From Micromonospora trifolii (GTDB lineage Bacteria > Actinomycetota > Actinomycetes > Mycobacteriales > Micromonosporaceae), in contig NZ_JAKKFD010000029.1 of assembly GCF_022229005.1 (NCBI RefSeq), positions 51,008 through 115,007 of the forward strand: a stretch of DNA of 64,000 bases. The letters are read 5' to 3'. A program made the translations under genes and the position numbers. Shown in pieces: positions 16,541 through 25,472 of this stretch; within the stretch, counting starts at the first letter, position 1; each line of letters opens with the position of its first letter. The notes beneath the pieces are model-generated. The model ran no database searches, was not told the origin of the DNA, and was given only the letters and a program-made list of their open reading frames with translations.

Positions 16541-18466
16541 TCACGCCAACCACCCCGCCTGCACCGCCAGGAACGCCGCCATCACCAGCAGCGCACCTGC
16601 CAGGATCGAGGTGGCGTACGAGCGGACAAAGCCGGTCTGCATCCGGCGGAGGCGACCCGAGCCCCCGCCGACAGCGGCGGCGAGCCCGTTGACGAGCCCG
16701 TCGATGCCCCGGTTGTCGAGGTACACCAGCGCCCGGGTGAGGAAGATGCCCGGCTTCTCGAAGACCGCCTCGTTGACCGTGTCGGTGTAGAGGTTGCGCC
16801 GGGCGGCGGTGACCAGCACCCCGGCCGGCTGCGGCGCGGTGGCCGTGCCGGCCCGGAACAGGAACCAGGCGAGCCCGGCGCCGAGCACCGTGACCAACAG
16901 CGACAGGATGGTGATCACGGTGTGCGAGAGGACCGCCGCGTGCTCCGCGTGCTCGCCGCCCAGCCCGGCGGTCTCCGTGAGCCAGTCCGGAACGGACGTG
17001 GCGAGCAGGAAGCCGGCGCCGACCGACCCGACCGCCAGGAGGATCAGCGGGATGGTCATCAGCTTCGGCGACTCGTGCGGGTGCTCGATGTCCTCGGTCC
17101 ACCGCTTCGGACCGTGGAAGGTGAGCACGAACAGCCGCGTCATGTAGAACGCGGTCAGCCCGGCGCCGAGCAGCGCCGCACCACCGAAGAGCCAGGCGGT
17201 CCAGTCCTCCCGCTCGAAGGCGGCCACGATGATCGGCTCCTTGGAGAAGAAGCCGGAGAACGGGAACATGCCGATGATGGCCAGCCAGCCCATCATGAAG
17301 GTCAGCCAGGTGATCTTCATGTACTTGGACAGCCCACCGAAGCGGCGGATGTCGACCTGGTCCTTCATTCCGTGCATGACCGAGCCGGCGCCCAGGAACA
17401 TGTTGGCCTTGAAGAAGCCGTGCGCCAGCAGGTGCACGATGGCCAGCGCGTACGCCGCGCCGCCGAGGCCCACACCGAGGAACATGTAGCCGATCTGGCT
17501 CACCGTCGACCAGGCGAGGACCCGCTTGATGTCGTCCTTGGCGGCACCGATGATGCAGCCGATCAGCAGGGTGAGCGCGCCGACGCTGACCACCACGAGT
17601 TGCAGCGTCGAGTTGGCGGAGAAGATCGGGTTGGACCGGGCGATCAGGTAGACGCCCGCGGTGACCATTGTGGCGGCGTGGATGAGCGCCGACACCGGCG
17701 TCGGGCCCTCCATCGCGTCGGGCAACCACGCCTGGAGCGGGAACTGGCCGGACTTACCGGCGGCGCCGAGGAGCAGCAACAGGCCGAGGACCAGCACCGT
17801 GGTGCCGGTCAGCGCGCCGACACCGTTGAACACCTCGTCGTACTGGGTGGTGCCCAGTGTGGCGAACATGATGAAGATGCCGATGGCCAGGCCGGCGTCG
17901 CCGACCCGGTTCATCAGGAACGCCTTCTTGCCGGCGGTGGCCGCGCTCGGCCGCTCGGTCCAGAAGGAGATCAGCAGGTACGACGCCAGACCGACGCCCT
18001 CCCAGCCGAAGTACAGCATCACGTAGTTGTTGCCGAGCACCAGCAGCAGCATCGCCGCGACGAACAGGTTGAAGTACGCGAAGAACCGACGACGGCCCGC
18101 GTCGTGCGACATGTACTCCACCGCGTACAGGTGGATCAGGAAACCCACCCCGGTGATCAGCAGTACGAAGACCGCGGCCAGCGGGTCGAAGAGCAGGCCG
18201 AAGTCGACGCGCAGGTCACCGACAGCGATGAAGTCCCAGAGGCTCAGCTCGACCGACTTGTTCTCCAGGCCCCGCAGCTGGAAGAAGAAGCTCAGGCCGA
18301 GCACGAACGCGGCGCCGATGGCGGCGACGCCCAACCAGTGCCCCCAGCGGTCGGCCCGGCGGCCGAGCAGCAGCAGGATGGCCGCGCTGACCAGCGGGAT
18401 CGCCACCAGCAGCCAGACGCCCCCAAGCAGCCCCGTGGCCTGGGCGTATTCGACAGTCTCTTCCAC
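16541..18466 (-). CDS. nuoL: NADH-quinone oxidoreductase subunit L
   Basis: A 641-residue membrane subunit and the largest antiporter-like protein of complex I. Conserved stretches are MLYFGWEGVGLASYLLISFW, SGQFPLQAWLPDAMEGPTPVSALIHAATMVTAGVYL and DIKRVLAWSTVSQIGYMFLGVG. The C-terminal part carries the long lateral helix region and ends in a final membrane segment (ATSILAGALLVMAAFLAVQAG). Starts at ATG 18466, 12 bp after nuoK. Confidence 0.96.
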   Translation of the reverse strand: MEETVEYAQATGLLGGVWLLVAIPLVSAAILLLLGRRADRWGHWLGVAAIGAAFVLGLSFFFQLRGLENKSVELSLWDFIAVGDLRVDFGLLFDPLAAVFVLLITGVGFLIHLYAVEYMSHDAGRRRFFAYFNLFVAAMLLLVLGNNYVMLYFGWEGVGLASYLLISFWTERPSAATAGKKAFLMNRVGDAGLAIGIFIMFATLGTTQYDEVFNGVGALTGTTVLVLGLLLLLGAAGKSGQFPLQAWLPDAMEGPTPVSALIHAATMVTAGVYLIARSNPIFSANSTLQLVVVSVGALTLLIGCIIGAAKDDIKRVLAWSTVSQIGYMFLGVGLGGAAYALAIVHLLAHGFFKANMFLGAGSVMHGMKDQVDIRRFGGLSKYMKITWLTFMMGWLAIIGMFPFSGFFSKEPIIVAAFEREDWTAWLFGGAALLGAGLTAFYMTRLFVLTFHGPKRWTEDIEHPHESPKLMTIPLILLAVGSVGAGFLLATSVPDWLTETAGLGGEHAEHAAVLSHTVITILSLLVTVLGAGLAWFLFRAGTATAPQPAGVLVTAARRNLYTDTVNEAVFEKPGIFLTRALVYLDNRGIDGLVNGLAAAVGGGSGRLRRMQTGFVRSYATSILAGALLVMAAFLAVQAGWLA

Positions 18467-18478
18467 CGGTGGACCCCT

Positions 18479-18796
18479 CTAGTACTTGAGCAGGTTGGCG
18501 TCGTCGACACTCGCCGAGCGTCGCGTCCGGAAGATGGACATGATGATCGCGAGCCCGACCACGACCTCGGCCGCCGCCACCACCATCACGAAGAACGCCA
18601 TGATCTGGCCGTTGAGGTCACCGTTGATCCGGCTGAAGGTGACCAGCGTCAGGTTGGCGGCGTTGAGCATCAGCTCCACGCACATGAACAGCACGATCGC
18701 GTTGCGCCGGATCAGCACCCCGGCGGCGCCGATGGTGAACAGCACCGCGGCGAGGACGAGGTAGTAGGTCGGCTCGACCGAGAAGAACGTTCCCAT
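18479..18796 (-). CDS. nuoK: NADH-quinone oxidoreductase subunit K
   Basis: 105 residues with three membrane helices. The second and third carry the conserved membrane glutamates in FMCVELMLNAANLTLVTF and VMVVAAAEVVVGLAIIMSIFR. Separated from nuoJ by 58 bp that hold a short intergenic repeat. Confidence 0.95.
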   Translation of the reverse strand: MGTFFSVEPTYYLVLAAVLFTIGAAGVLIRRNAIVLFMCVELMLNAANLTLVTFSRINGDLNGQIMAFFVMVVAAAEVVVGLAIIMSIFRTRRSASVDDANLLKY

Positions 18797-18812
18797 TACT
18801 TGGTTTGCCTTC

Positions 18813-18858
18813 CGTTCGCGACTGCGAGGCTCCGCTTCGCTGCACTCCTCGCGCTCAC
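18813..18858. repeat. 46-bp intergenic repeat, type S, in the nuoJ-nuoK gap
   Basis: Read on the minus strand it begins GTGAGCGCGAGGAGTGCAGC and ends GCAGTCGCGAACG. Its first TGA (18857-18855) is the stop codon of nuoJ. The same element occurs at 39165-39210, and a version shortened by 24 bp at 21631-21652. Confidence 0.85.
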
Positions 18859-19625
18859 CGGTCCGTACCCTTCAGGGCCGTCTCCTCGGCGGTCAGCTCG
18901 CGCTGCGGAAGGATCGCCGGGGTGCTGCGGTCGGTCAGGCGGCCGTCGGGCAGCCGGGCCGGGGTGGCCACCGAGGAGGAGGTCGCGAAGACGCCGGGGC
19001 CCGGCTTCGGGCCGGGGTAGTTGCCCGGGGCGAAGCGCGCCTTCATTGTCGACACCTGATCGACCTTGTCCTGCTTCCGTCGCTCGACGTGGGCCAGCAC
19101 CATGGCACCGACCGCTGCGGTGATCAGCAGCGCCGAGGTCAGCTCGAACGCGAAGACGTACTTGGTGAACAGCAGCCGGGCGATGCCCTGCACGTTCCCC
19201 TCGGCGTTGACCTGCTCCAGACCGGCAGTGGTGGTCCGGTCCAGTGCCTGGTAGAGGCCGGTGCCGACCAGGCCGGCGAAGCCCAGGCCGAGCACGATCG
19301 CAGCGACCCGCTGGCCGCGCAGCGTCTCGATCAGCGAGTCGGTGGAGTCCCGACCGACCAGCATCAGCACGAAGAGGAAGAGCATCATGATCGCGCCGGT
19401 GTAGACGATGATCTGCACCATGCCGATGAACGGACCGGCCTGGAGCACGTAGAACACGCCCAGGCAGAGCATGGTGAGCACCAGCCACAGCGCCGAGTGC
19501 ACGGCGTTGCGAGCGGCCACCATCCCGATCCCGCCGATCAGCGCGAGCGGGGCGAGGATCCAGAAGGTGACCGCCTCGCCGGTGGAGACCGAATTCGCCG
19601 CGGCGAGCACCGTAGACGTGGTCAT
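18855..19625 (-). CDS. nuoJ: NADH-quinone oxidoreductase subunit J
   Basis: 256 residues with five predicted helices in the first 175 or so, including the pi-bulge helix region VYTGAIMMLFLFVLMLVG. A hydrophilic tail of about 80 residues, rich in Pro and Gly, follows and is typical of actinobacterial NuoJ. Overlaps nuoI by four bases. The stop codon is supplied by a repeat element. Confidence 0.94.
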   Translation of the reverse strand: MTTSTVLAAANSVSTGEAVTFWILAPLALIGGIGMVAARNAVHSALWLVLTMLCLGVFYVLQAGPFIGMVQIIVYTGAIMMLFLFVLMLVGRDSTDSLIETLRGQRVAAIVLGLGFAGLVGTGLYQALDRTTTAGLEQVNAEGNVQGIARLLFTKYVFAFELTSALLITAAVGAMVLAHVERRKQDKVDQVSTMKARFAPGNYPGPKPGPGVFATSSSVATPARLPDGRLTDRSTPAILPQRELTAEETALKGTDR

Positions 19626-20263
19626 GCTTCCTCTCCCTTGCCGGCCGCCACGCGCTGGGCGGCCTGCTCGGCGCCCGGGAACGTCACGCCGGGGTGCTCC
19701 TCGACCTGGTAGCGGCCGGGGCCCATCGGGGACGTCTCCGCACCGGCGGAGGTGCCCGGGTTGTCCAGCGCGCCGACGTAGTAGTCCTTCTCGCTGTCAC
19801 CCAGCCGCATCGGGTGCGGAGGCTGCTCCATGCCCTCCAGCAACGGCGCGAGCAACTGCTCCTTGGTGAAGATCAGGTCCTGCCGGTTGTCCCGGGCCAG
19901 CTCGTACTCGTTGCTCATGGTGAGCGACCGGGTCGGGCAGGCCTCGATGCACAGCCCGCAGAAGATGCAGCGGGCGTAGTTGATCTGGTAGACGCTGGCG
20001 TACCGCTCACCCGGCGAGAAGCGCTGCTCGTCGGTGTTGTCGCCACCCTCGACGTAGATCGCGTCCGCCGGGCAGGCCCAGGCGCACAGCTCGCAGCCGA
20101 TGCACTTCTCCAGGCCGTCCGGGTGCCGGTTGAGGATGTGCCGCCCGTGGTAGCGCGGCGCCGACACCGGCGGCTTGAACGGGTAGTCGGTGGTGACGAC
20201 CTTCCTGAACATGTGCGAGAAGGTGACACCGAATCCCTTGAACGTTCCGGTGATCGCGCCCAC
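19622..20263 (-). CDS. nuoI: NADH-quinone oxidoreductase subunit I (two 4Fe-4S clusters)
   Basis: 213 residues. Two ferredoxin motifs, CIGCELCAWACP and CIFCGLCIEACP, bind clusters N6a and N6b, which pass electrons from NuoG to NuoB. I chose GTG 20263, which has AGGGAGGT about six bases upstream and stands one base after the nuoH stop; an upstream in-frame start would run into nuoH. The C-terminal tail of about 60 residues is acidic and Gly-rich. Confidence 0.95.
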   Translation of the reverse strand: MGAITGTFKGFGVTFSHMFRKVVTTDYPFKPPVSAPRYHGRHILNRHPDGLEKCIGCELCAWACPADAIYVEGGDNTDEQRFSPGERYASVYQINYARCIFCGLCIEACPTRSLTMSNEYELARDNRQDLIFTKEQLLAPLLEGMEQPPHPMRLGDSEKDYYVGALDNPGTSAGAETSPMGPGRYQVEEHPGVTFPGAEQAAQRVAAGKGEEA

Positions 20264-20264
20264 G

Positions 20265-21626
20265 TCACACCTCCCTGGAGTCCGAGCCGGCAACGATGTT
20301 GGCCGGCTCCCGCTCGGCGACCACGCGCGTGATACGCGGGCTCGGTGGTACCTGAAGATCCATCGGTGGCAGCGGGAAGCTCCCGTGCGGCCGGTTGTCG
20401 ACCTGTTCCTGCGTCGTCGGCGTCGGCTTCGGCTTCCGGCTGGGCCAGAAGATCGTGGCGATCAGCAGGATGCCGGCCGGAATGCCGACGGCGATCACCT
20501 TGCCGCGGGTGTCCCAGTCCTCGATGGAGCGCAGGCCCGACAGGACCAGGATCCAGACCAGGTTGATAGGCAGCAGCACCTTCCAGCCGAGCCGCATGAA
20601 CTGGTCGTACCGCAGCCGGGGCAGCGTGCCACGCAGCCACACGAAGACGAAGACCAGCGCGATCACCTTGCCGAAGAACCAGAGCATCGGCCACCAACCG
20701 GAGTTGGCGCCCTCCCAGATGGTGATCGGCCAGGGTGCTCGCCAACCGCCCAGGAACAGCGTGGTGGTGACCGCGGACATGGTCACCATCGCGACGTACT
20801 CGCTGAGCATGAAGAGCGCGAACTTCAGCGAGCTGTACTCGGTCATGAAGCCGGCGACCAGCTCGGACTCGGCCTCGGGCAGGTCGAACGGCGCCCGGTT
20901 GGTCTCACCCACAGTGGCGATGAAGAAGATGATGAAGCTCGGCAGCAGCAGGATCGCGTACCATCCCGGCGCCGGGATGGTCTGGCCCCAGATGGTCAGC
21001 TGGGTGCCGTCGCCCTGAGCGGCGACGATCCCGCTGGTGCTCATCGTGCCGGCGGTCATGAAGACCGCCACGATGCTGAGCCCCATGGCGACCTCGTAGG
21101 AGATCATCTGGGCGCTCGACCGGAGACCGCCCAGCAGCGGGTACGTCGAGCCGGAGGCCCAGCCACCCAGCACGATGCCGTAGACGCCCATCGAAGAGCA
21201 GGCGAGCAGCAGCAGCACCGCCACCGGCACATCGGTGACCTGCAACGGCGTGTGGTGACCGAAGATGCTCACCATCGGGCCGAAGGGCACCACCGACAGG
21301 GCGGTGACCGCGCAGATCACCGAGATGGTCGGGGCGAAGAAGTAGACGACCTTGTCGGCAGCCTTCGGGAGGATGTCCTCCTTGAAGGCCATCTTCAGGC
21401 CGTCGGCGAGGGTCTGCAGCAGGCCGAACGGGCCGACCTGGTTGGGGCCGGGCCGCACCTGCATGTAACCGACCACGCGCCGTTCGAACCAGACGCCGAG
21501 CAGGGTGGCCAGCAGACCGAAGGCGAACGCGAAGACAACCTTGCCGAGAACCAGCCACCACGGATCCCGGCCGAAGTCGGCCAGCGTCGGATCCTGGGCG
21601 AGGAAGGACGGACTCACTGTGCCCAC
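20265..21626 (-). CDS. nuoH: NADH-quinone oxidoreductase subunit H
   Basis: A 453-residue membrane subunit that forms the quinone chamber with NuoB and NuoD. Conserved features are VWFERRVVGYMQVRPGPNQVGPFG near the N-terminus, GETNRAPFDLPEAESELVAGF, and a Pro/Arg-rich C-terminal tail of about 60 residues common in actinobacteria. The first codons follow a short repeat at the nuoG stop. Confidence 0.96.
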   Translation of the reverse strand: MGTVSPSFLAQDPTLADFGRDPWWLVLGKVVFAFAFGLLATLLGVWFERRVVGYMQVRPGPNQVGPFGLLQTLADGLKMAFKEDILPKAADKVVYFFAPTISVICAVTALSVVPFGPMVSIFGHHTPLQVTDVPVAVLLLLACSSMGVYGIVLGGWASGSTYPLLGGLRSSAQMISYEVAMGLSIVAVFMTAGTMSTSGIVAAQGDGTQLTIWGQTIPAPGWYAILLLPSFIIFFIATVGETNRAPFDLPEAESELVAGFMTEYSSLKFALFMLSEYVAMVTMSAVTTTLFLGGWRAPWPITIWEGANSGWWPMLWFFGKVIALVFVFVWLRGTLPRLRYDQFMRLGWKVLLPINLVWILVLSGLRSIEDWDTRGKVIAVGIPAGILLIATIFWPSRKPKPTPTTQEQVDNRPHGSFPLPPMDLQVPPSPRITRVVAEREPANIVAGSDSREV

Positions 21627-21630
21627 CTTT

Positions 21631-21652
21631 CGTTCGCGACTGCGAGGCTCAC
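21631..21652. repeat. Short form (22 bp) of the type S repeat between nuoG and nuoH
   Basis: Equals the 46-bp element with its central 24 bp missing. Read on the minus strand it starts GTGAGCCTCGCAGTC, and its first TGA (21651-21649) is the nuoG stop codon. Confidence 0.75.
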
Positions 21653-24156
21653 TGGTTACCCCCGGAGTTGAGGAGCGGACCCGGGAGACCGGTCTCGTCG
21701 GCCGCCACGCGTCCGGCCGGGATGGCCGTACTCGGTGCGGGGACGGATATCCGGACGACAGCGCCGGACGTCGCCCCGAGGCTGCGCCGCACTGTCGAGC
21801 CGGGTGAGTTGGTCGGCAGCCAGACCACGCCGTCCGGCATCTCGGTGAGTTCCGCCGGCAGGGTCAGCGCCCCCCGGTCGGTGCCGACAGTGACCGCGTC
21901 ACCGTCGACCACACCGAGCGCCTCGGCGGTGCCCTTGCCCAGCCGGACCACCGGCGGGCGGGCGGTCCCGGCGAGGTTCTCGTCGCCCTCGGTCAGGGTG
22001 CCGAGGTCCACCAGCTGGTGCCAGGTGGCCAGCACGGCCTCACCGGCGTTCGGCTGCGGCACCCGGCCCGGTGCGACCGACGGCGCGGCCGGCCGGGACA
22101 TCCGCGTCGCCGGCAGCATGCCCAGCTCGCGACGCACGCTCGGCACGTCGGCAGTGCCGAGTTGCACGTCGAGCAGCGCGGCCAGCGCGTCGAGCACCCG
22201 GCCGTCGGTCATCGCGGCGGTGTTCAGCACCGCCTCGAACGGGCGAAGCCGACCCTCCCAGTCCAGGAAGCTGCCGGCCTTCTCGGCCACCGGGGCAACC
22301 GGCAGCACCACGTTCGCCCGCCGGGTCACCGCGCTGGCGCGCAGCTCAAGGCTGACCAGGAACGGCACCGCGTCCAGCGCGGACTCGGCCAGTCGCGGGT
22401 CGGCCAGGTCGGCCGGGTCGACACCGCCGACGACCAGCGCGCCGAGCTGCCCGTTGGCGGCGGCGGTCAGGATGCCGTCGGTGTCCCGACCGGCCTGGCT
22501 CGGGATCACTCCGGCCGGAATGTCCCACGCCTCACCCAGCTCGGCCCGGGCAGCCGGCTCGGTGACCAGGCGTCCACCGGGGAGCAGGTTGGGCAGGCAG
22601 CCCGCGTCGACAGCGCCGCGGTCACCCGCGCGCCGCGGCACCCAGGCCAGCTTCGCGCCGGTACGCCGGGCCACGTCCGCTGCGGCGGAAAGCCCACCCG
22701 GCACGCTGGCCAGACGCTCACCGACGATCAGGATCGCGCCCGGTGCGCTCAGCGCCTCGCTGACAGTGGCGTGCTCGGCGAGCACGCTGGCCTCCTCGCC
22801 CGGCACGACCCGGGCCAGCTTGGCACCGAGCTTCTCCAGGCCGCGGGTGGCGAAGGGCGCCAGCGCGTACACCGTCAGGGTCTTCTTCAGGTACGCCTTG
22901 CGCAGCCGCAGGAAGAGGATCGGGCACTCCTCCTCAGGCTCCAGGCCGACCAGCACCACCGCCGGCGCGTTCTCCACGTCGGTGTAGGTGACGTCGGTGA
23001 CCCCGGCGACCGAGCTGGCCAGGAAGTCGGCCTCCTCGCGGGAGACCGGGCGGGCCCGGAAGTCGATGTCGTTGGTGTTCAACGCGACCCGGGCGAACTT
23101 GGCGTACGCGTACGCGTCCTCGACGGTCAGCCGGCCGCCGGTGAGCACCGCGGTGCCCTGCCCGCTCTCCCGGGCGATGTGCAGCCCCTCGGCGGCGACG
23201 GTGAGCGCCTCGCTCCAGGACGCCTCGCGCAGCTCACCGGTGTGCTCGTCGCGGACCAGCGGAGTGGTCAGCCGGTCGGCGGCCCGGGTGTACTGGAAGC
23301 CCCAGCGACCCTTGTCGCAGTTCCACTCCTCGTTGACCTGCGGCTCGTCGCCGGCCAGCCGGCGCAGCACCTTGCCGCGCCGCCAGTCGGTGCGCTGCCC
23401 GCAGCCGGCCGAGCAGTGCTCGCAGACGCTCGGGCTGGAGACCAGGTCGAACGGGCGGGCGCGGAAGCGGTACTGGGCACCGGTCAGCGCGCCCACCGGG
23501 CAGATCTGCACCGTGTTGCCGGAGAAGTAGGAGTTGAACGGGACGTCCCCGGCGTCGCCCTCCTCGCCGTACGCGTCGTCCCGGTAGATGTTGATCTCCT
23601 CGGCGGACGACCGGCCCATCAGGTCGATGAACTTGTCGCCGGCGATCTCCTCGGAGAACCGGGTACAGCGCTGGCAGAGCACGCACCGCTCGCGATCCAG
23701 CAGCACCTGGCTGCTGATCGCCATCGGCTTCTCGTACTCCCGCTTGTGCTCGTGGAAGCGCGAGTCGGTGCGGCCGGTGGACATCGCCTGGTTCTGGAGC
23801 GGGCACTCGCCGCCCTTGTCACACATCGGGCAGTCCAGCGGGTGGTTGAGCAGCAGCAGCTCCATCACCCCCTCCTGCGCCTTCTTGGCCACCGGGGAGG
23901 TGATCTGCGTACGCACGACCATGCCGTCGGCGACGGCCTGGGTGCAGGAGGCGACCGGCTTGCGCTGCCCCTCCACCTCGACCAGGCACTGCCGGCACGC
24001 GCCGGCCGGAGCCAGCAGCGGGTGGTCGCAGAACCGGGGGATCTCGGTGCCCATCTGCTCGGCGACCCGGATCAGCAGCGTCCCCTTGGGAGCGGTGACC
24101 TCGACGCCGTCGATGGTGAGGGTGACGGTCTCGGTCTGCTTGGCTACGTCGGTCAT
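21649..24156 (-). CDS. nuoG: NADH-quinone oxidoreductase subunit G
   Basis: An 835-residue iron-sulfur subunit. An N-terminal 2Fe-2S ferredoxin domain (CDHPLLAPAGACRQC, about 41-55) is followed by the His/Cys cluster ligands in HPLDCPMCDKGGECPLQ (about 105-121), a pair of 4Fe-4S motifs (CVLCQRCTRF and the later CPVGALT), and a molybdopterin-oxidoreductase-type fold (CEHCSAGCG onward). The C-terminal beta-domain contains LGKGTAEALGVVDGDAV. It overlaps nuoF by one base (TGATG). Confidence 0.95.
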   Translation of the reverse strand: MTDVAKQTETVTLTIDGVEVTAPKGTLLIRVAEQMGTEIPRFCDHPLLAPAGACRQCLVEVEGQRKPVASCTQAVADGMVVRTQITSPVAKKAQEGVMELLLLNHPLDCPMCDKGGECPLQNQAMSTGRTDSRFHEHKREYEKPMAISSQVLLDRERCVLCQRCTRFSEEIAGDKFIDLMGRSSAEEINIYRDDAYGEEGDAGDVPFNSYFSGNTVQICPVGALTGAQYRFRARPFDLVSSPSVCEHCSAGCGQRTDWRRGKVLRRLAGDEPQVNEEWNCDKGRWGFQYTRAADRLTTPLVRDEHTGELREASWSEALTVAAEGLHIARESGQGTAVLTGGRLTVEDAYAYAKFARVALNTNDIDFRARPVSREEADFLASSVAGVTDVTYTDVENAPAVVLVGLEPEEECPILFLRLRKAYLKKTLTVYALAPFATRGLEKLGAKLARVVPGEEASVLAEHATVSEALSAPGAILIVGERLASVPGGLSAAADVARRTGAKLAWVPRRAGDRGAVDAGCLPNLLPGGRLVTEPAARAELGEAWDIPAGVIPSQAGRDTDGILTAAANGQLGALVVGGVDPADLADPRLAESALDAVPFLVSLELRASAVTRRANVVLPVAPVAEKAGSFLDWEGRLRPFEAVLNTAAMTDGRVLDALAALLDVQLGTADVPSVRRELGMLPATRMSRPAAPSVAPGRVPQPNAGEAVLATWHQLVDLGTLTEGDENLAGTARPPVVRLGKGTAEALGVVDGDAVTVGTDRGALTLPAELTEMPDGVVWLPTNSPGSTVRRSLGATSGAVVRISVPAPSTAIPAGRVAADETGLPGPLLNSGGNQ

Positions 24157-25472
24157 CAGTGCGCCCCTACCAGGGTCTTCTCCGACAGCTTGGGTGCGGT
24201 CCGACCCTCGATGTAGTCGAGGTAGTCCTGCTTGAAGTACTGCAGCGAGGAGGTCACCGAGCTGGTCGCGCCGTCACCCAGACCGCAGAACGAGCGGCCG
24301 AGGATGTTGTCGCAGGTGTCCAGCAGGGTGTCCAGGTCTTCGTGGGTGCCCTGACCGGCGAGGATCCGCCGGTAGACCCGGACCATCCAGTAGTTGCCCT
24401 CACGGCACGGGGTGCACTTGCCGCACGACTCGTGGTGGTAGAACTCCAGCCACCGGTACGTCGCATAGACCGGGCAGTCCTGGTCGGAGAAGATCTGGGT
24501 GGCAGTGGTGCCCAGGATCGAGCCGGCCGCCGCCACCCCCTCGAAGTCCAGTGGCACGTCCAGGTGCTCGGCGGCGAGCAGCGGGGTGGACGAGCCGCCC
24601 GGGGTCCAGAACCGCAGGTTGTGGCCGGGCTGCATGCCACCGGCCAGCTCCAGCAACTCGCGCAGCGTGACACCCATCGAGCACTCGTACTGGCCCGGGT
24701 TGACGACCCGACCGGAGAGCGAATAGATCATCGGCCCGGAGGACTTCTCGGTGCCCATGCTCTTCCACCAGTCGGCCCCACCGAGCACGATCGGCGGCAC
24801 GCTGGCGATGGTGCCGACGTTGTTCACCACCGTCGGGCTCGCGTACAGGCCGTGGGTGGCCGGGAACGGCGGGCGCAGCCGGGGCTGACCCCGGAACCCC
24901 TCCAGCGAGTCCAGCAGCGCCGTCTCCTCGCCGCAGATGTACGCCCCGGCGCCGGAGTGCACCACCAACTCCAGGTCGTAGCCGCTGCGCAGGATGTTCC
25001 GGCCCAGGTAACCCTTGTCGTACGCCTCCTGGACGGCGTTGCGCAGCCGACGCGCGGCGTGCACCGCCTCGCCCCGGATGTAGATGTAGGCGCGGGCGGC
25101 CCGGATCGCGTACGACGCGATGATGACGCCCTCGACCAGCGCGTGCGGGTCGTGGGTCATCAGCGGCAGGTCCTTGCAGGTGCCCGGCTCGCCCTCGTCG
25201 GCGTTGACCACCAGGTAGTGCGGCTTACCGTCGCCCTGCGGAATGAAGCCCCACTTGAGGCCGGTGGGGAAGCCGGCGCCGCCCCGACCGCGCAGCCCGG
25301 AGTCCTTGATCAGCTGGATCAGGTCGTCCGGGTGGGCCTTGAGCGCCTTGCGCAGTGCGGCGTAGCCGTCCAGCTGCTCGTACGTGCCGATGCGCCAGGC
25401 GTCCGGCGACAGCCAGCGCTTGGTCAGCACCGGCGTCAGCTTGGCCAGCGTCTCCGGGCGGGGAGTGGTCAC
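24156..25472 (-). CDS. nuoF: NADH-quinone oxidoreductase subunit F (FMN and NADH site)
   Basis: 438 residues. Binds NADH and FMN and cluster N3. Visible are LRGRGGAGFPTGLKW, the nucleotide-site region ADEGEPGTCKD, GAGAYICGEETALLDSLEG and the C-terminal 4Fe-4S motif ESCGKCTPCREG plus a later Cys in FCGLGDGA. The start is GTG 25472, overlapping the nuoE stop by four bases; the longer open frame upstream only reads through nuoE in the wrong frame. Confidence 0.96.
   Translation of the reverse strand: MTTPRPETLAKLTPVLTKRWLSPDAWRIGTYEQLDGYAALRKALKAHPDDLIQLIKDSGLRGRGGAGFPTGLKWGFIPQGDGKPHYLVVNADEGEPGTCKDLPLMTHDPHALVEGVIIASYAIRAARAYIYIRGEAVHAARRLRNAVQEAYDKGYLGRNILRSGYDLELVVHSGAGAYICGEETALLDSLEGFRGQPRLRPPFPATHGLYASPTVVNNVGTIASVPPIVLGGADWWKSMGTEKSSGPMIYSLSGRVVNPGQYECSMGVTLRELLELAGGMQPGHNLRFWTPGGSSTPLLAAEHLDVPLDFEGVAAAGSILGTTATQIFSDQDCPVYATYRWLEFYHHESCGKCTPCREGNYWMVRVYRRILAGQGTHEDLDTLLDTCDNILGRSFCGLGDGATSSVTSSLQYFKQDYLDYIEGRTAPKLSEKTLVGAH

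Noticed and set aside
16922..19123. 733-residue plus-strand open frame
   Set aside because: Antisense of nuoL, nuoK and nuoJ; composition is Gln/His/Arg/Glu-rich as expected from a GC-rich antisense frame.
22018..24216. 732-residue plus-strand open frame
   Set aside because: Antisense of nuoG.
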